A DNA stretch of 64,000 nucleotides from assembly GCA_900110395.1 (NCBI GenBank), contig FODP01000011.1, forward strand, positions 124,001 to 188,000, in the 5' to 3' direction. Below are positions 31,996 through 40,178 of the stretch, piece by piece. The notes under the pieces are model-generated. The model did not search any database, was not told where the DNA came from, and was given only the letters and a program-made list of their open reading frames with translations. The stretch comes from Rhodospirillales bacterium URHD0017. Lineage in GTDB: Bacteria > Pseudomonadota > Alphaproteobacteria > Reyranellales > Reyranellaceae. The translations under genes were made by a program, and so were the position numbers. Within the stretch, counting starts at the first letter, position 1. The number at the start of each line of letters is the position of its first letter.

Positions 31996-33119
31996 AGATC
32001 ACCAAGGTCGAGACGTTTCTGGTGCACTGGGGCGATGTCTCTCGCCCGGCCGAGGCCGCTTTCGGCGCGGCGACCGCCGTCGTCGCCGTGCACGCCGGGG
32101 GGCTCGTCGGCCTGGGAGAGGCATCGCCCATGCAGGGCGGCGTGGCGTCGCTCCAGGTCATTGCGCGCGACATGGCGCCGGCGCTCATCGGCGCTGACGC
32201 GCTCGACCACGCCGTCATCCTCGATCGCCTGCTGCACAAGCTGATCAAGCTCGGCCCCGATGGAATCGTGACCGGGGCGCTTGCGGCGATCGACATCGCC
32301 CTTTGGGACCTGAAGGGAAAGGCGTTCCGACAGCCGATCTACAAGTTGCTCGGCGGCGCGTGGCGCACTCGCATTCCGTTCTACGCCTCGATCGGCCGCA
32401 ACGACACCAGGGACGTCGATGGCGTCGTGAAGACGGTCGAGGCCAGGCTCAAGGCGGAACAGCCGTCGGCGATAAAAATTCGCTGGGATGGCGCACGCGG
32501 GGAGATCGATCGCGACATCGCCGGGGACATTGCCAAGGCCAAGGCCGTGCGCCGGCTGGTGGGAGACGGCTACCCGTTGGCCTTCGACGCCAACAACCGC
32601 TATTCGATCGGTGCCGCGATCAGGGTCGGGCGGGCGCTGGAAGAGCTCGGCTACGTCTGGTTCGAGGAGCCCGTCGAGTACTACCATCCCAAGGCGATGG
32701 GCGAGGTGGCACAGCGGCTCGACATCACGGTGTCGGCCGGCGAGCAGTCGTATACGCTGCAGTCGGTGGCGGCGCTGATCGAGAGCGGCGTCCGCATGGT
32801 CCAGCCGGACATCGTGAAAATGGGCGGCGTGACCGGCCTGATGCAATGCGCCGCGCTCTGCCACGCCCACGGCGTCGAGTTCGTTCCCCATCAGACGCAG
32901 CCCTCGATCGGCAACGCCGCCAACCTGCATGTGCTTGCGACCCACATGCGCGCGACCAGGCCGGCTGAGTTGGCCGACGGCTGGTCGCGATGCGCCGACA
33001 CCTTCGTCAACGCACCGAAACCCGACGGCGGATGCCTGGTTGTGCCGGATGGACCTGGGCTCGGCCTCGTGGTCGATGAAGCGATGCTGGCGCGTCGCCG
33101 AGTCGACCTCAAAGGGTGA
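31992..33119 (+). CDS. Mandelate racemase/muconate lactonising enzyme family protein
   Basis: This is a 375-residue enolase-superfamily enzyme. Mg ligands are D199 (FDANNRYS), E225 (WFEEPVEYY) and E251 (SAGEQS). The base on one side is K162 in IKIRW (KxR rather than KxK). On the other side is the H300/D273 dyad (VPHQTQPS and QPDIVKMGG), which places it in the mandelate racemase subgroup. Such enzymes abstract a proton alpha to a carboxylate, as in sugar-acid dehydratases or racemases. Coupled translation with the ABC operon suggests it acts on an imported acid. The substrate is not known. Confidence 0.9.
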   Translation: MKITKVETFLVHWGDVSRPAEAAFGAATAVVAVHAGGLVGLGEASPMQGGVASLQVIARDMAPALIGADALDHAVILDRLLHKLIKLGPDGIVTGALAAIDIALWDLKGKAFRQPIYKLLGGAWRTRIPFYASIGRNDTRDVDGVVKTVEARLKAEQPSAIKIRWDGARGEIDRDIAGDIAKAKAVRRLVGDGYPLAFDANNRYSIGAAIRVGRALEELGYVWFEEPVEYYHPKAMGEVAQRLDITVSAGEQSYTLQSVAALIESGVRMVQPDIVKMGGVTGLMQCAALCHAHGVEFVPHQTQPSIGNAANLHVLATHMRATRPAELADGWSRCADTFVNAPKPDGGCLVVPDGPGLGLVVDEAMLARRRVDLKG

Positions 33120-33125
33120 GCGGCA

Positions 33126-34250
33126 TCATACGCGCTCGAGGATCGACAGGCCTCGGATGCGATCGATCAGGTAGATCAAGCCTCGATGGTCGACATAGAC
33201 GTCGTTGCTGCAGACGCGCTCAGCCCCCGCCGGCACGTCCGGCATCCACCACGCGGCCTGCTTCATCGACAGGGGATTGGCAATGTCGATCACCCGCAGC
33301 CCATTGGCGAACCAGGCGGCGGGAACCTCGTTGCCGACGACGGTTTCGACGGGCTGGTGACACGCCGTCATCAAGGGCGTCTCGATCCCGACCAATTCCG
33401 GCAACTGGAAACAGCCGACAGGTACCGGCCGGGTCTCGTCGGTGATGTTCACCATCCAAAGCGCCGCCGGCAGCTCGGGCGAGAGCTTGGGATCGAGCGG
33501 TTGCACGTGCTCGTCGGCGACCAGCATCCAGCGATGGCCGGCGATCGGCACATCGATCGGAACCAGGCTGTGCGTGGGCCATCCGAACGGCGGGCTCCAG
33601 TCGAGGTGAGAGATCAGCTTCGGCTTGGTCATGTCGCTGATGTCGAGGATGACGCCGCCGCCGTACCAGTAGCTGACATACAAGCGATCACCGCGCCGGA
33701 TCGGATGATGGCAGCGGTGGTTCTTTGCCTTCCAGCTCGGTGTTTCGCCGCCGGCGGTCCACTGTCCTTCCATCCACCAGCGGCCGACTTCTTCCGGCCG
33801 GGTCGGATCCTTCAAGTCGAGGATCATGACGATGGTGCCGACATAGCCCTCCTGCTCGGTGGAGATGTAGGCGTAGCGGCCATCGAAGGTGAACCGGTGC
33901 ACGCCCATCCCATCGCACTGCCAATGGCAGATGTCGCGCGGGTTGCCCGGCCGGCTGACGTCGAAGATGCGCAGTCCGACGAAATCACCAGCCGGCTTGT
34001 CGCCCCGCGTCCGCTCGCGGTTCACCACCATGACGTCGTTCGCCACCCGCACCTTGTGGGAATGCAGCCCCGGCGGAATGTCGATCGAAGCGACGACCTT
34101 TGGATTCGCCGGATCACTCACGTCCAGGACCGAGGTCCCGTGCGGCGGCTGCATGTGCCCGATATAGGCGTAGTTGCCGTCCAGGACGACTTGGCCGCCG
34201 CCGGCGATATCGACCCAGGCGACCTCGCGAATGCCGGAACCCTGACCCAT
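33126..34250 (-). CDS. LVIVD-repeat beta-propeller protein
   Basis: This is a 374-residue protein made of repeated blades, each ending in a form like LDVSDPANPKVVAS, FDVSRPGNPRDICH, LDLKDPTRPEEVGR, LDISDMTKPKLISH and IDIANPLSMKQAA. This is the LVIVD repeat pattern of a beta-propeller. Several His and Trp residues cluster in the centre (NHRCHHP, DGMGVHRF). No signal peptide is seen. Similar proteins occur in catabolic clusters of soil bacteria without a known function. It is convergent with the enolase-superfamily gene and 12 bases after the isomerase-like gene on the - strand. Confidence 0.82.
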   Translation of the reverse strand: MGQGSGIREVAWVDIAGGGQVVLDGNYAYIGHMQPPHGTSVLDVSDPANPKVVASIDIPPGLHSHKVRVANDVMVVNRERTRGDKPAGDFVGLRIFDVSRPGNPRDICHWQCDGMGVHRFTFDGRYAYISTEQEGYVGTIVMILDLKDPTRPEEVGRWWMEGQWTAGGETPSWKAKNHRCHHPIRRGDRLYVSYWYGGGVILDISDMTKPKLISHLDWSPPFGWPTHSLVPIDVPIAGHRWMLVADEHVQPLDPKLSPELPAALWMVNITDETRPVPVGCFQLPELVGIETPLMTACHQPVETVVGNEVPAAWFANGLRVIDIANPLSMKQAAWWMPDVPAGAERVCSNDVYVDHRGLIYLIDRIRGLSILERV

Positions 34251-34262
34251 GGTGTTTCTCCT

Positions 34263-34970
34263 TCAGCCTGCGGGCAGCCGTTCGAGCAGCCGACCCTTGC
34301 CGGGGAGAGGCGTGTCGAACTTCATGGTCTGCAGCACCGCCCACAGCGCCGCCTGATTGGTGGTGATCACCGGCTTGCCGAACTGGCGCTCCCAGGCGGC
34401 GATCCAGTCCATGGTCGGGAAGTTGCCGCCCGGCACCACCAGCGCGTCGATACCCGGGCCATCGATCCGGCGGAACGCCGCCTCGGCCACGCCGGCGTCC
34501 ATCTTGCCGATGGCGTAGGCATTGTCGGCCCCCAGGCTTTCCGAGGCGACCACGGCGATGCCGTACTTCGTCTCGTAGTAGCGCCGGGCCCGTCCGATCA
34601 CCTCTTCCGAATAGGGCGTCGCCATGGCGACCCGCGACGCCTTGAGCGCCTTCAGGGCCTGGCCGATCGCCTGGGCAGAGGTCAGGCACGGCACGCCCGA
34701 TGCCTCGGTCATGCGCTTCACCGTCACCGTGTCGTAGTCGTCGGCGAACAGGCTCGCCGAGGTTTGCGCCAGCGCGATCACCTCGACCCGTGCCTCGCCG
34801 AGCAGCTTCGCCTGATAGGCCACGTCGGCATCCAGGCTCGGCGAGAACGGCGTGTTGCCGCCCTTGCCGAGCCGGCCGGTGTGCACCTGCAGCTCCGCGG
34901 GCAAGCGGCAGAACTCGATCTCGCACGTCGTGTTGGTCGAGGGGACCAGGATCCCGAAATGCCGCGGCAT
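34263..34970 (-). CDS. Maleate isomerase/Asp-Glu racemase family protein
   Basis: This is a 235-residue protein of the aspartate/glutamate racemase superfamily, closest in pattern to maleate cis-trans isomerase and arylmalonate decarboxylase. Segments are HFGILVPSTNTTCEIEF (first active-site region; Cys here is in TCEIEF rather than the usual later place), ALAQTSASLF, VAMATPYSEEV and VVPGGNFPTMDW. The second catalytic Cys of maleate isomerase (CT in the C-terminal half) reads GGNF, so the reaction may differ. It is flanked on the - strand by the LVIVD and GDSL genes. Confidence 0.8.
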   Translation of the reverse strand: MPRHFGILVPSTNTTCEIEFCRLPAELQVHTGRLGKGGNTPFSPSLDADVAYQAKLLGEARVEVIALAQTSASLFADDYDTVTVKRMTEASGVPCLTSAQAIGQALKALKASRVAMATPYSEEVIGRARRYYETKYGIAVVASESLGADNAYAIGKMDAGVAEAAFRRIDGPGIDALVVPGGNFPTMDWIAAWERQFGKPVITTNQAALWAVLQTMKFDTPLPGKGRLLERLPAG

Positions 34971-34984
34971 GACGTCCTTCCTTC

Positions 34985-36130
34985 CTAATCGAACAACGCA
35001 AGGTCGATCGCGTCGCCCATCCTGCAATAGCCGCTGTCGCTCGGGTGCAGGCCGTCGCCGCAATCGTCCACGGCGCGCATCTGGGTCGGGATCTTGGGAT
35101 CACGCAACGCGGCGTCGAAATCGGCGACACCGTCAAAGACTCCGCTTTCCTGTATCCAGGCATTGACCGTGACCCGATGCTTCTCCCGCGTCGGATTCCA
35201 GGCATTTGCCATGAAGGTTTCGTTGCCAAAAGGAGTCAGTGTCGCACCGATCAGCTTGATGCCGGCGCTGTGGGCGCGGACGGCCATCTGGTGCAGCCCC
35301 GCGATCATCTGCTCGGCGGTGGCCTCCTCTTCGGGCCTGGCCCACCGGTTGCGCAGATCATTGGTGCCGAGCATGACGATTGCGTGCGTCACGCCAGGCT
35401 GCGCCAGCACGTCGCGATCGAAGCGCCGGAGACCGCTGTCACCGCGAATGTCGTGCAGAATCCGGTTGCCGCCCAGCCCGTTGTTGACGACGCCAATCGG
35501 GCGCCTGCCGTGCGCGGCGAGGCGGCGGGCCAGCTGGTCGGGCCAGCGGCAGTAGGCGTCGATCGTCGAAATGTTGCCGTCGGTCAGCGAGTCCCCCAGC
35601 GCGACCACTCCGCCCGCCTCGCTCGAGGCGAGCACATCGACGCCGCACAGGAAAAACCACTGGTCCGACAGATTGCCAACCGGCATGACCCTGTCGGCGA
35701 CGAAATTGCCGGGCGGCGATATGTAGTTGGTCTGCCTGGCATAGCGGCCGGTGATCGGGAAATTTGCCGGCACTTCGCCCGGCAGATGAAAGCTGACCGC
35801 AAGATCGGCAAGCGGCGGAACGGAAAGCTCGACCGGATCGCTGAACAGCACCGCGCCGGCCGCGATGACAGCCGACTCTCTGCCGCCGAAACTCAACTTG
35901 CGGCCGCTGTCCGCGACGATCGCCGGTCCTTTGTCGCGTAACGCGATCTGTGCCGCGCCGATGGCGAGCGGGCGATTGCCGTAGGCGTTCGAGATCCGCA
36001 CCCGCAGTCGGTCGCCGCCGAGGCTGATGCGCGGGTTCATGCGCAGCGTATGGTTGTTGAACCCGACGACGCCTTCCGCCGGCGCCGGCGCCGCCGCCCA
36101 GGTTCCGACCCAATGTCCGTCGCTTGGCAA
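34985..36130 (-). CDS. SGNH/GDSL hydrolase with N-terminal jelly-roll-like domain
   Basis: This is a 381-residue esterase-type protein. Block I is VALGDSLTDGNIS (nucleophile Ser), block II Gly in NNGLGGNRIL, block III VMLGTNDLRN, and block V DGLHPSDSGY with the Asp-His pair. The first 180 residues (GTWAAAPAPAEGVVGFNNHTLRM and following) form a beta-rich domain common to this type of GDSL protein. The start is TTG with AGGAGG upstream. No signal peptide is seen. Its role may be deacylation of a sugar or lipid; not determined. Confidence 0.87.
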   Translation of the reverse strand: MPSDGHWVGTWAAAPAPAEGVVGFNNHTLRMNPRISLGGDRLRVRISNAYGNRPLAIGAAQIALRDKGPAIVADSGRKLSFGGRESAVIAAGAVLFSDPVELSVPPLADLAVSFHLPGEVPANFPITGRYARQTNYISPPGNFVADRVMPVGNLSDQWFFLCGVDVLASSEAGGVVALGDSLTDGNISTIDAYCRWPDQLARRLAAHGRRPIGVVNNGLGGNRILHDIRGDSGLRRFDRDVLAQPGVTHAIVMLGTNDLRNRWARPEEEATAEQMIAGLHQMAVRAHSAGIKLIGATLTPFGNETFMANAWNPTREKHRVTVNAWIQESGVFDGVADFDAALRDPKIPTQMRAVDDCGDGLHPSDSGYCRMGDAIDLALFD

Positions 36131-36172
36131 GACCGCCCTCCTGTCGCTACCGAATATGGTGCGGACGAAGCT

Positions 36173-36487
36173 CTAGCGGTACTCAGCCTGCGAGGGCGCG
36201 ATCATCGTGCCGCGGACAACGACCGCCTTCTGGCCGACGAACCACTCGGCCGGCAGGTTGCCCCAGGCAGGGTAGTGAGGCGCCGCACGGTGCGCCTCGA
36301 GCGCGTCGTCGTCCCGGTAGACCTCGTAGAAGTAGATCGTGTTGGGATCCTTGTCGTCCTGGAAGACGTCGAAGCGCAGGCAGCCGGGCTCGTCATTGCG
36401 CGAGCCACGCCCGTCTTCGAGCGCGCCCTTCAGGATCTGATCACGGTACTCCGGCTTCATGCGGACCGTTACGAACAGCGCTCTCAT
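36173..36487 (-). CDS. Antibiotic-biosynthesis-monooxygenase (ABM) domain protein
   Basis: This is a 104-residue single-domain ABM protein of the ferredoxin-like fold: MRALFVTVRMKPEYRDQI, EPGCLRFDVFQDDKDPNTIYFYEVYRDDDALEAH, HYPAW. Family members such as LsrG and ActVA-Orf6 isomerise or oxidise small molecules without cofactor. It lies 11 bases downstream of an amidohydrolase gene on the same strand, so it belongs to that catabolic unit. Confidence 0.88.
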   Translation of the reverse strand: MRALFVTVRMKPEYRDQILKGALEDGRGSRNDEPGCLRFDVFQDDKDPNTIYFYEVYRDDDALEAHRAAPHYPAWGNLPAEWFVGQKAVVVRGTMIAPSQAEYR

Positions 36488-36498
36488 GCCAAGTTCTC

Positions 36499-37641
36499 CT
36501 AATTCATGAGGCCGTAGAACTTGCCGGCGTTCTCGCAGGTGATCTTGTGGGTGACGTCGGCCGGCAGGTGACCGAACTGCTTGGCGATGTAGTCCGAGGA
36601 ATCCGGCCAGATGCCGTCGGGATGCGGGTAGTCCGAGCCCCACATCAGGGTTTCGACGCCCATATCCTCGATCAGCTTGGTGCCGATGCGATCGTACTGG
36701 AACGTGGCGCGGCACTGGCGGCGCCAGTATTCGCTCGGCAGGAGCTTCATCTTGATGTCGCGGTATTGGTCGAGATACTCGTTGTCCATGCGGTCGATCA
36801 GGTAGGGAAGCCAGCCGATCCCGCTCTCGCCGAACACCACCCGGAACCGCGGAAAGCGCTCGAACACCGCCGCGCCCATCAGCGCCGTCAGGATGTGGCC
36901 GAGCGTTATCTGGAACATGCAGATGCTGCTGTAACGCATCGCCAGGCCGGCATCGCCGGTGGTCTGGGCGCGGAGCTTCGGATCGACCGACGGGAAGGTG
37001 TGGAAATGGAGCGGCAACTGCGTCTCGTCGATCGCTGCCCACAGCGGATCCCACATCGGATGCCACATCGGCGTCATGTTCCAGGAGCAGCTGAGCTCGA
37101 CACCCTTGACGCCGAGCTTGGCGACGCGATGCACTTCCTTCACCGCGGCGGGGATGTCGCCGAACGGCAGGCAGGCCAGGCCGATCATCCGCTGCGGATA
37201 GCGCTTGCAGAAGTCGATGATGAAGTTGTTGTAGATGCGCAGCATCTCCCCCGAGGCGCCGGCGTCTTCCAGCTTCGCTGCGGCGGCGAGCACGCCGTAG
37301 ATCACCTCGGCGTCGACGCCGTCCTTGTCGAGCTCCTGGGCGCGCAGGTCGGGGTCGCCCGGGCGGCGGATGCCGTTGAGACCGGCATCATACAGCCCGG
37401 TCTCCGCCATGCGGTCGGCGCGGTGCTGCTTGCCGGGCTCGTACTTGCGGCCTGCCGAGCCGACGCCGGCGACCAGCCCGAAGGAGGCGCCGTTGCGCGC
37501 GACCCACTCCTTGCCGTTCGGTCCTTCGCTGACGAAGGGCATCCGCTCCTTGAGCTCGCCGGACGCCTCCGAGGTGAAGAGATCGGGCGGCAACCAGATC
37601 ATGTCGAGATGGCAATCGGCCGAGATTCGCTTGTATTGCAT
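36499..37641 (-). CDS. Amidohydrolase-2 family protein (decarboxylase-like)
   Basis: This is a 380-residue TIM-barrel hydrolase. The N-terminal metal motif reads ISADCHLDM (HxD in place of HxH), His in LHFHTFPS is present, and the C-terminal Asp is in WGSDYPHPDG. GESGIGWLPYLIDRMD is typical of amidohydrolase-2 proteins related to ACMSD and hydroxybenzoate decarboxylases. The ABM gene follows it. The start ATG 37641 is preceded by AGGGAG. It may hydrolyse or decarboxylate a ring-cleavage or aromatic acid. Confidence 0.87.
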   Translation of the reverse strand: MQYKRISADCHLDMIWLPPDLFTSEASGELKERMPFVSEGPNGKEWVARNGASFGLVAGVGSAGRKYEPGKQHRADRMAETGLYDAGLNGIRRPGDPDLRAQELDKDGVDAEVIYGVLAAAAKLEDAGASGEMLRIYNNFIIDFCKRYPQRMIGLACLPFGDIPAAVKEVHRVAKLGVKGVELSCSWNMTPMWHPMWDPLWAAIDETQLPLHFHTFPSVDPKLRAQTTGDAGLAMRYSSICMFQITLGHILTALMGAAVFERFPRFRVVFGESGIGWLPYLIDRMDNEYLDQYRDIKMKLLPSEYWRRQCRATFQYDRIGTKLIEDMGVETLMWGSDYPHPDGIWPDSSDYIAKQFGHLPADVTHKITCENAGKFYGLMN

Positions 37642-37722
37642 CTGCTTCAACTCCCTGTAGCGGATCGGATACGGATACCGGGTACTCGAGAGCACTTGCC
37701 AACGGATTGAAGGCCGCCATCC

Positions 37723-37743
37723 TGCACGTGCTGGGTGCACGTG
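37723..37743. promoter_or_regulatory. Two TGCACGTG repeats in a divergent promoter region
   Basis: TGCACGTG occurs twice (37723-37730 and 37736-37743), 13 bases apart, between two divergent amidohydrolase genes. Each copy contains the palindrome CACGTG. They could be operator half-sites. The evidence is pattern only. Confidence 0.3.
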
Positions 37744-37777
37744 TCGAGCAACCGCCAGATAATTGATGGAGGAACGG

Positions 37778-38695
37778 ATGCGGCGAGTCATCGATCTGGA
37801 ATGTGTGCTGCCACCGGATGAGAACGGCGTCGCGCGGCAATATTTCGGTGCTGCCGGTCATCGCATCGGCGAGGGCGATCCCGAGTTGCTGCCGCCGCTG
37901 CCGGGCTACGGCTTCGAGAACTACCGCAACATCTTCACACGGCGTGAGGGCGGCGCGCGCCAGCCGGACGCCGTGAAGCCCGCCGGCAAGTCGCTGGCCG
38001 AGATTGTTGCGGAGATGGATCGCGACGGCGTGCAGACCTCGGTGATCCACCGCATGCCGAACGACCTGCTGGCGAAGATCGTTCGGGCCTATCCGACGCG
38101 CTTTTTCGGCCTCGCTACCCTCAGCCCGTTCGACGGCATGCGCGGCGTGCGCGAACTGGTGAGGCTGGTGCGCGAGGAGAAGGTGCAGGGCCTGCGCGTT
38201 GGCGCGCTGTACAACGGCCTCGCTTGCAGCGACCGGCGCTACTACCCGCTCTACGCCAAATGCGTTGAGCTCGACATTCCGGTGCGCATCTACACCTCGA
38301 TGAACTACGCCAACGACCGGCCTTACGATCTCGGCCACCCGCGCCACCTCGACCAGGTGGCGATCGACTTCCCGGAGCTCAGGATCATCGCCGGGCTGGC
38401 CGGCTGGCCGTGGATCAATGACATGGTCGGTCTGCTGCGCCGGCACCCGAACCTCGTTTGCGACACCGCCTCGCACCATCCGCGTTACTTCGGCACCGCG
38501 GGCTCGGGCTGGGAGATGCTGCTGCAGTTCGGCAACACGCTGCTGCAGGACAAGGTGCTGGTCGGCTTCTCCGCTGAACAGTTCGGACGGTCGATTGCGG
38601 AGATGGTGAAGCTGTACGAGGCGCTGCCGCTGAAGGAAGCCGTGGTGGAGAAGTGGCTGTACGGCAACGCCAGGCGCTTCCTTCGGCTCCCCTGA
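37778..38695 (+). CDS. Amidohydrolase-2-like protein lacking usual metal ligands
   Basis: This is a 305-residue protein with the amidohydrolase-2 layout: FGLATLSPFDGMRGVRELVRLVREEKVQGLRV, IPVRIYTSMNY, and HLDQVAIDFPELRIIAGLAGWPWINDM. The usual HxH at the N-terminus reads IDLECVLPP, and the C-terminal SDYP-type metal Asp reads GFSAEQFGRS. The metal site therefore seems lost or remodelled. ATG 37778 is preferred for the GGAGGA upstream; a TTG and ATG lie in frame a few codons earlier. The Rieske oxygenase gene follows 81 bases on, so both may act in one pathway. Confidence 0.8.
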   Translation: MRRVIDLECVLPPDENGVARQYFGAAGHRIGEGDPELLPPLPGYGFENYRNIFTRREGGARQPDAVKPAGKSLAEIVAEMDRDGVQTSVIHRMPNDLLAKIVRAYPTRFFGLATLSPFDGMRGVRELVRLVREEKVQGLRVGALYNGLACSDRRYYPLYAKCVELDIPVRIYTSMNYANDRPYDLGHPRHLDQVAIDFPELRIIAGLAGWPWINDMVGLLRRHPNLVCDTASHHPRYFGTAGSGWEMLLQFGNTLLQDKVLVGFSAEQFGRSIAEMVKLYEALPLKEAVVEKWLYGNARRFLRLP

Positions 38696-38776
38696 TGTCC
38701 TATCCTCGGCGGGCGCGTTCATGGCCAGAAGTCGGGCAACAGCATCGTCCAAGGCGATCAGCCGAGGAGAACCCGC

Positions 38777-40057
38777 ATGCTCTCACAGGAAGACAACGAA
38801 CTGATCACCCGCACTGGCCCCGGCACGCCGATGGGCAAGGCGATGCGGCGCTACTGGGTCCCGGCCTGCCTGTCGAGTGAGATCGGCGAACCGGACGGTG
38901 CGCCGGTGCGCGTCAAGCTGATGGGTGAGGAACTCGTCGCCTTCCGCGACACCGAGGGGCGCGTCGGGCTGGTCGAGGAGTATTGTCCGCACCGTCGCGT
39001 GTCGCTCTATTTCGGGCGCAACGAGGAGTGCGGCCTGCGCTGCGTCTATCACGGCTGGAAGTTCGATGTGACCGGCGCCTGCATCGATCAGCTGAACGAG
39101 CCGGAGGAGCTGCAGTTCAAGCACAAGGTGAAGCTCGTGGCCTATCCGACCTGCGAGCTCGGTGGGATCGTCTGGGCCTATCTCGGTCCGGCCGAGAACA
39201 TGCCGCCCTTGCCGAAATTTGCCTGGACCCAGGTGCCGGAAGCCCGCCGCCACGTCACCAAGGTCATCGAGGAATGCAACTACCTGCAGGCGCTCGAAGG
39301 CGGCATCGACACCTCGCACGCGCCGATCCTGCATCGGCTGCTGACCGACAACACGACCCGCGGCGGCCTCAGGCCGTCGAACCCGTTCGTGCGCGGCAAG
39401 GCGCCGAACCTGCGTGTCGACATCACCGACTACGGCTACCTTTATGCCGGGGTGCGGCCGCTCGGCGACGGAGACATCCACGTGCGGACCTATCATTTCA
39501 TCATGCCGTTCCACCAGATCCGCCCGTCGCGTTCGGAAAGCGGATTGCGCACCGATGCCGGCCATATCTGGGTGCCGATCGATGACCACAACTGCATGGT
39601 CTACAACTGGATCTACAGCATCGCCGAGCAGCCGCTGACCGCGGAAGACCGCCTCGAACGCGGCCTCGGCAACGGGCCGTTGCACGTCGACCAGACGACC
39701 TTCCGTTCGTTCCAGAACCGGACGAACAACTACGGCCTCGACCGCACGGTGCAGAAGGCCGAGAGCTACAGCGGCATCGACGGCATCAACCAGCAGGACC
39801 GGGCCCTGCAGGAAAGCATGGGCCGGATCGTCGATCGCAGCCGCGAGCATCTCGGCCCCGCCGACAAGGCGATCATCCAGGCCCGCAAGCTGTTGCGCGA
39901 AGCGGTGAAGGCCGTCGAAGCCGGCGGGCAGCCGGCCGGCACCGGCACCAGCTACTATACGGTCAAGGCCGGCGAGGATGTCTTCGCGCGCGATGCCGAC
40001 TGGCACCAGGCGTTGGCGCCCGACATCACCAAGGACAAGATCCTGCAGACCGTGTAG
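38777..40057 (+). CDS. Rieske non-haem iron aromatic-ring oxygenase
   Basis: This is a 426-residue oxygenase. The Rieske 2Fe-2S site is C70-P-H72 and C89-VY-H92 (EEYCPHRRVSLYFG, CGLRCVYHGWKFD). The mononuclear iron site is in LEGGIDTSHAPILH with H182 and H187. It resembles phthalate 4,5-dioxygenase and vanillate demethylase-type terminal oxygenases, which need a reductase partner; none is adjacent. The chain is long at the C-terminus (AVKAVEAGGQPAGTGTSYYTVKAGEDVF). It could hydroxylate or demethylate an aromatic acid degraded by the neighbouring enzymes. Confidence 0.93.
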   Translation: MLSQEDNELITRTGPGTPMGKAMRRYWVPACLSSEIGEPDGAPVRVKLMGEELVAFRDTEGRVGLVEEYCPHRRVSLYFGRNEECGLRCVYHGWKFDVTGACIDQLNEPEELQFKHKVKLVAYPTCELGGIVWAYLGPAENMPPLPKFAWTQVPEARRHVTKVIEECNYLQALEGGIDTSHAPILHRLLTDNTTRGGLRPSNPFVRGKAPNLRVDITDYGYLYAGVRPLGDGDIHVRTYHFIMPFHQIRPSRSESGLRTDAGHIWVPIDDHNCMVYNWIYSIAEQPLTAEDRLERGLGNGPLHVDQTTFRSFQNRTNNYGLDRTVQKAESYSGIDGINQQDRALQESMGRIVDRSREHLGPADKAIIQARKLLREAVKAVEAGGQPAGTGTSYYTVKAGEDVFARDADWHQALAPDITKDKILQTV

Positions 40058-40079
40058 GCCCCTGGCTACGGACCGGCCG

Positions 40080-40178
40080 GACATCGGCGGCGCCCATCTC
40101 GAAGACGTCGTGGTCGTCACCAGGGAGGGCTGCGAGCAGATCAACCGCAGCCCGCACGATGAGAGGTTGCTCGCATGA
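40080..40178 (+). pseudogene. M24 (aminopeptidase P/creatinase) C-terminal remnant
   Basis: About 33 codons with the sequence GGAHLEDVVVVTREGCEQINRSPHDE match the last strand and tail of M24-family metallopeptidases, including the metal-ligand Glu in HLED. Nothing of the remaining 350 or so residues is present upstream, where the Rieske gene ends. It overlaps the start of the TctC-like gene. It is a deletion scar, probably from the event that joined the two neighbours. Confidence 0.7.

Noticed and set aside
33186..34988. A 600-codon open frame on the + strand opposite the LVIVD and isomerase-like genes
   Set aside because: It spans two real genes on the other strand and has His/Asp/Arg-rich shadow composition.
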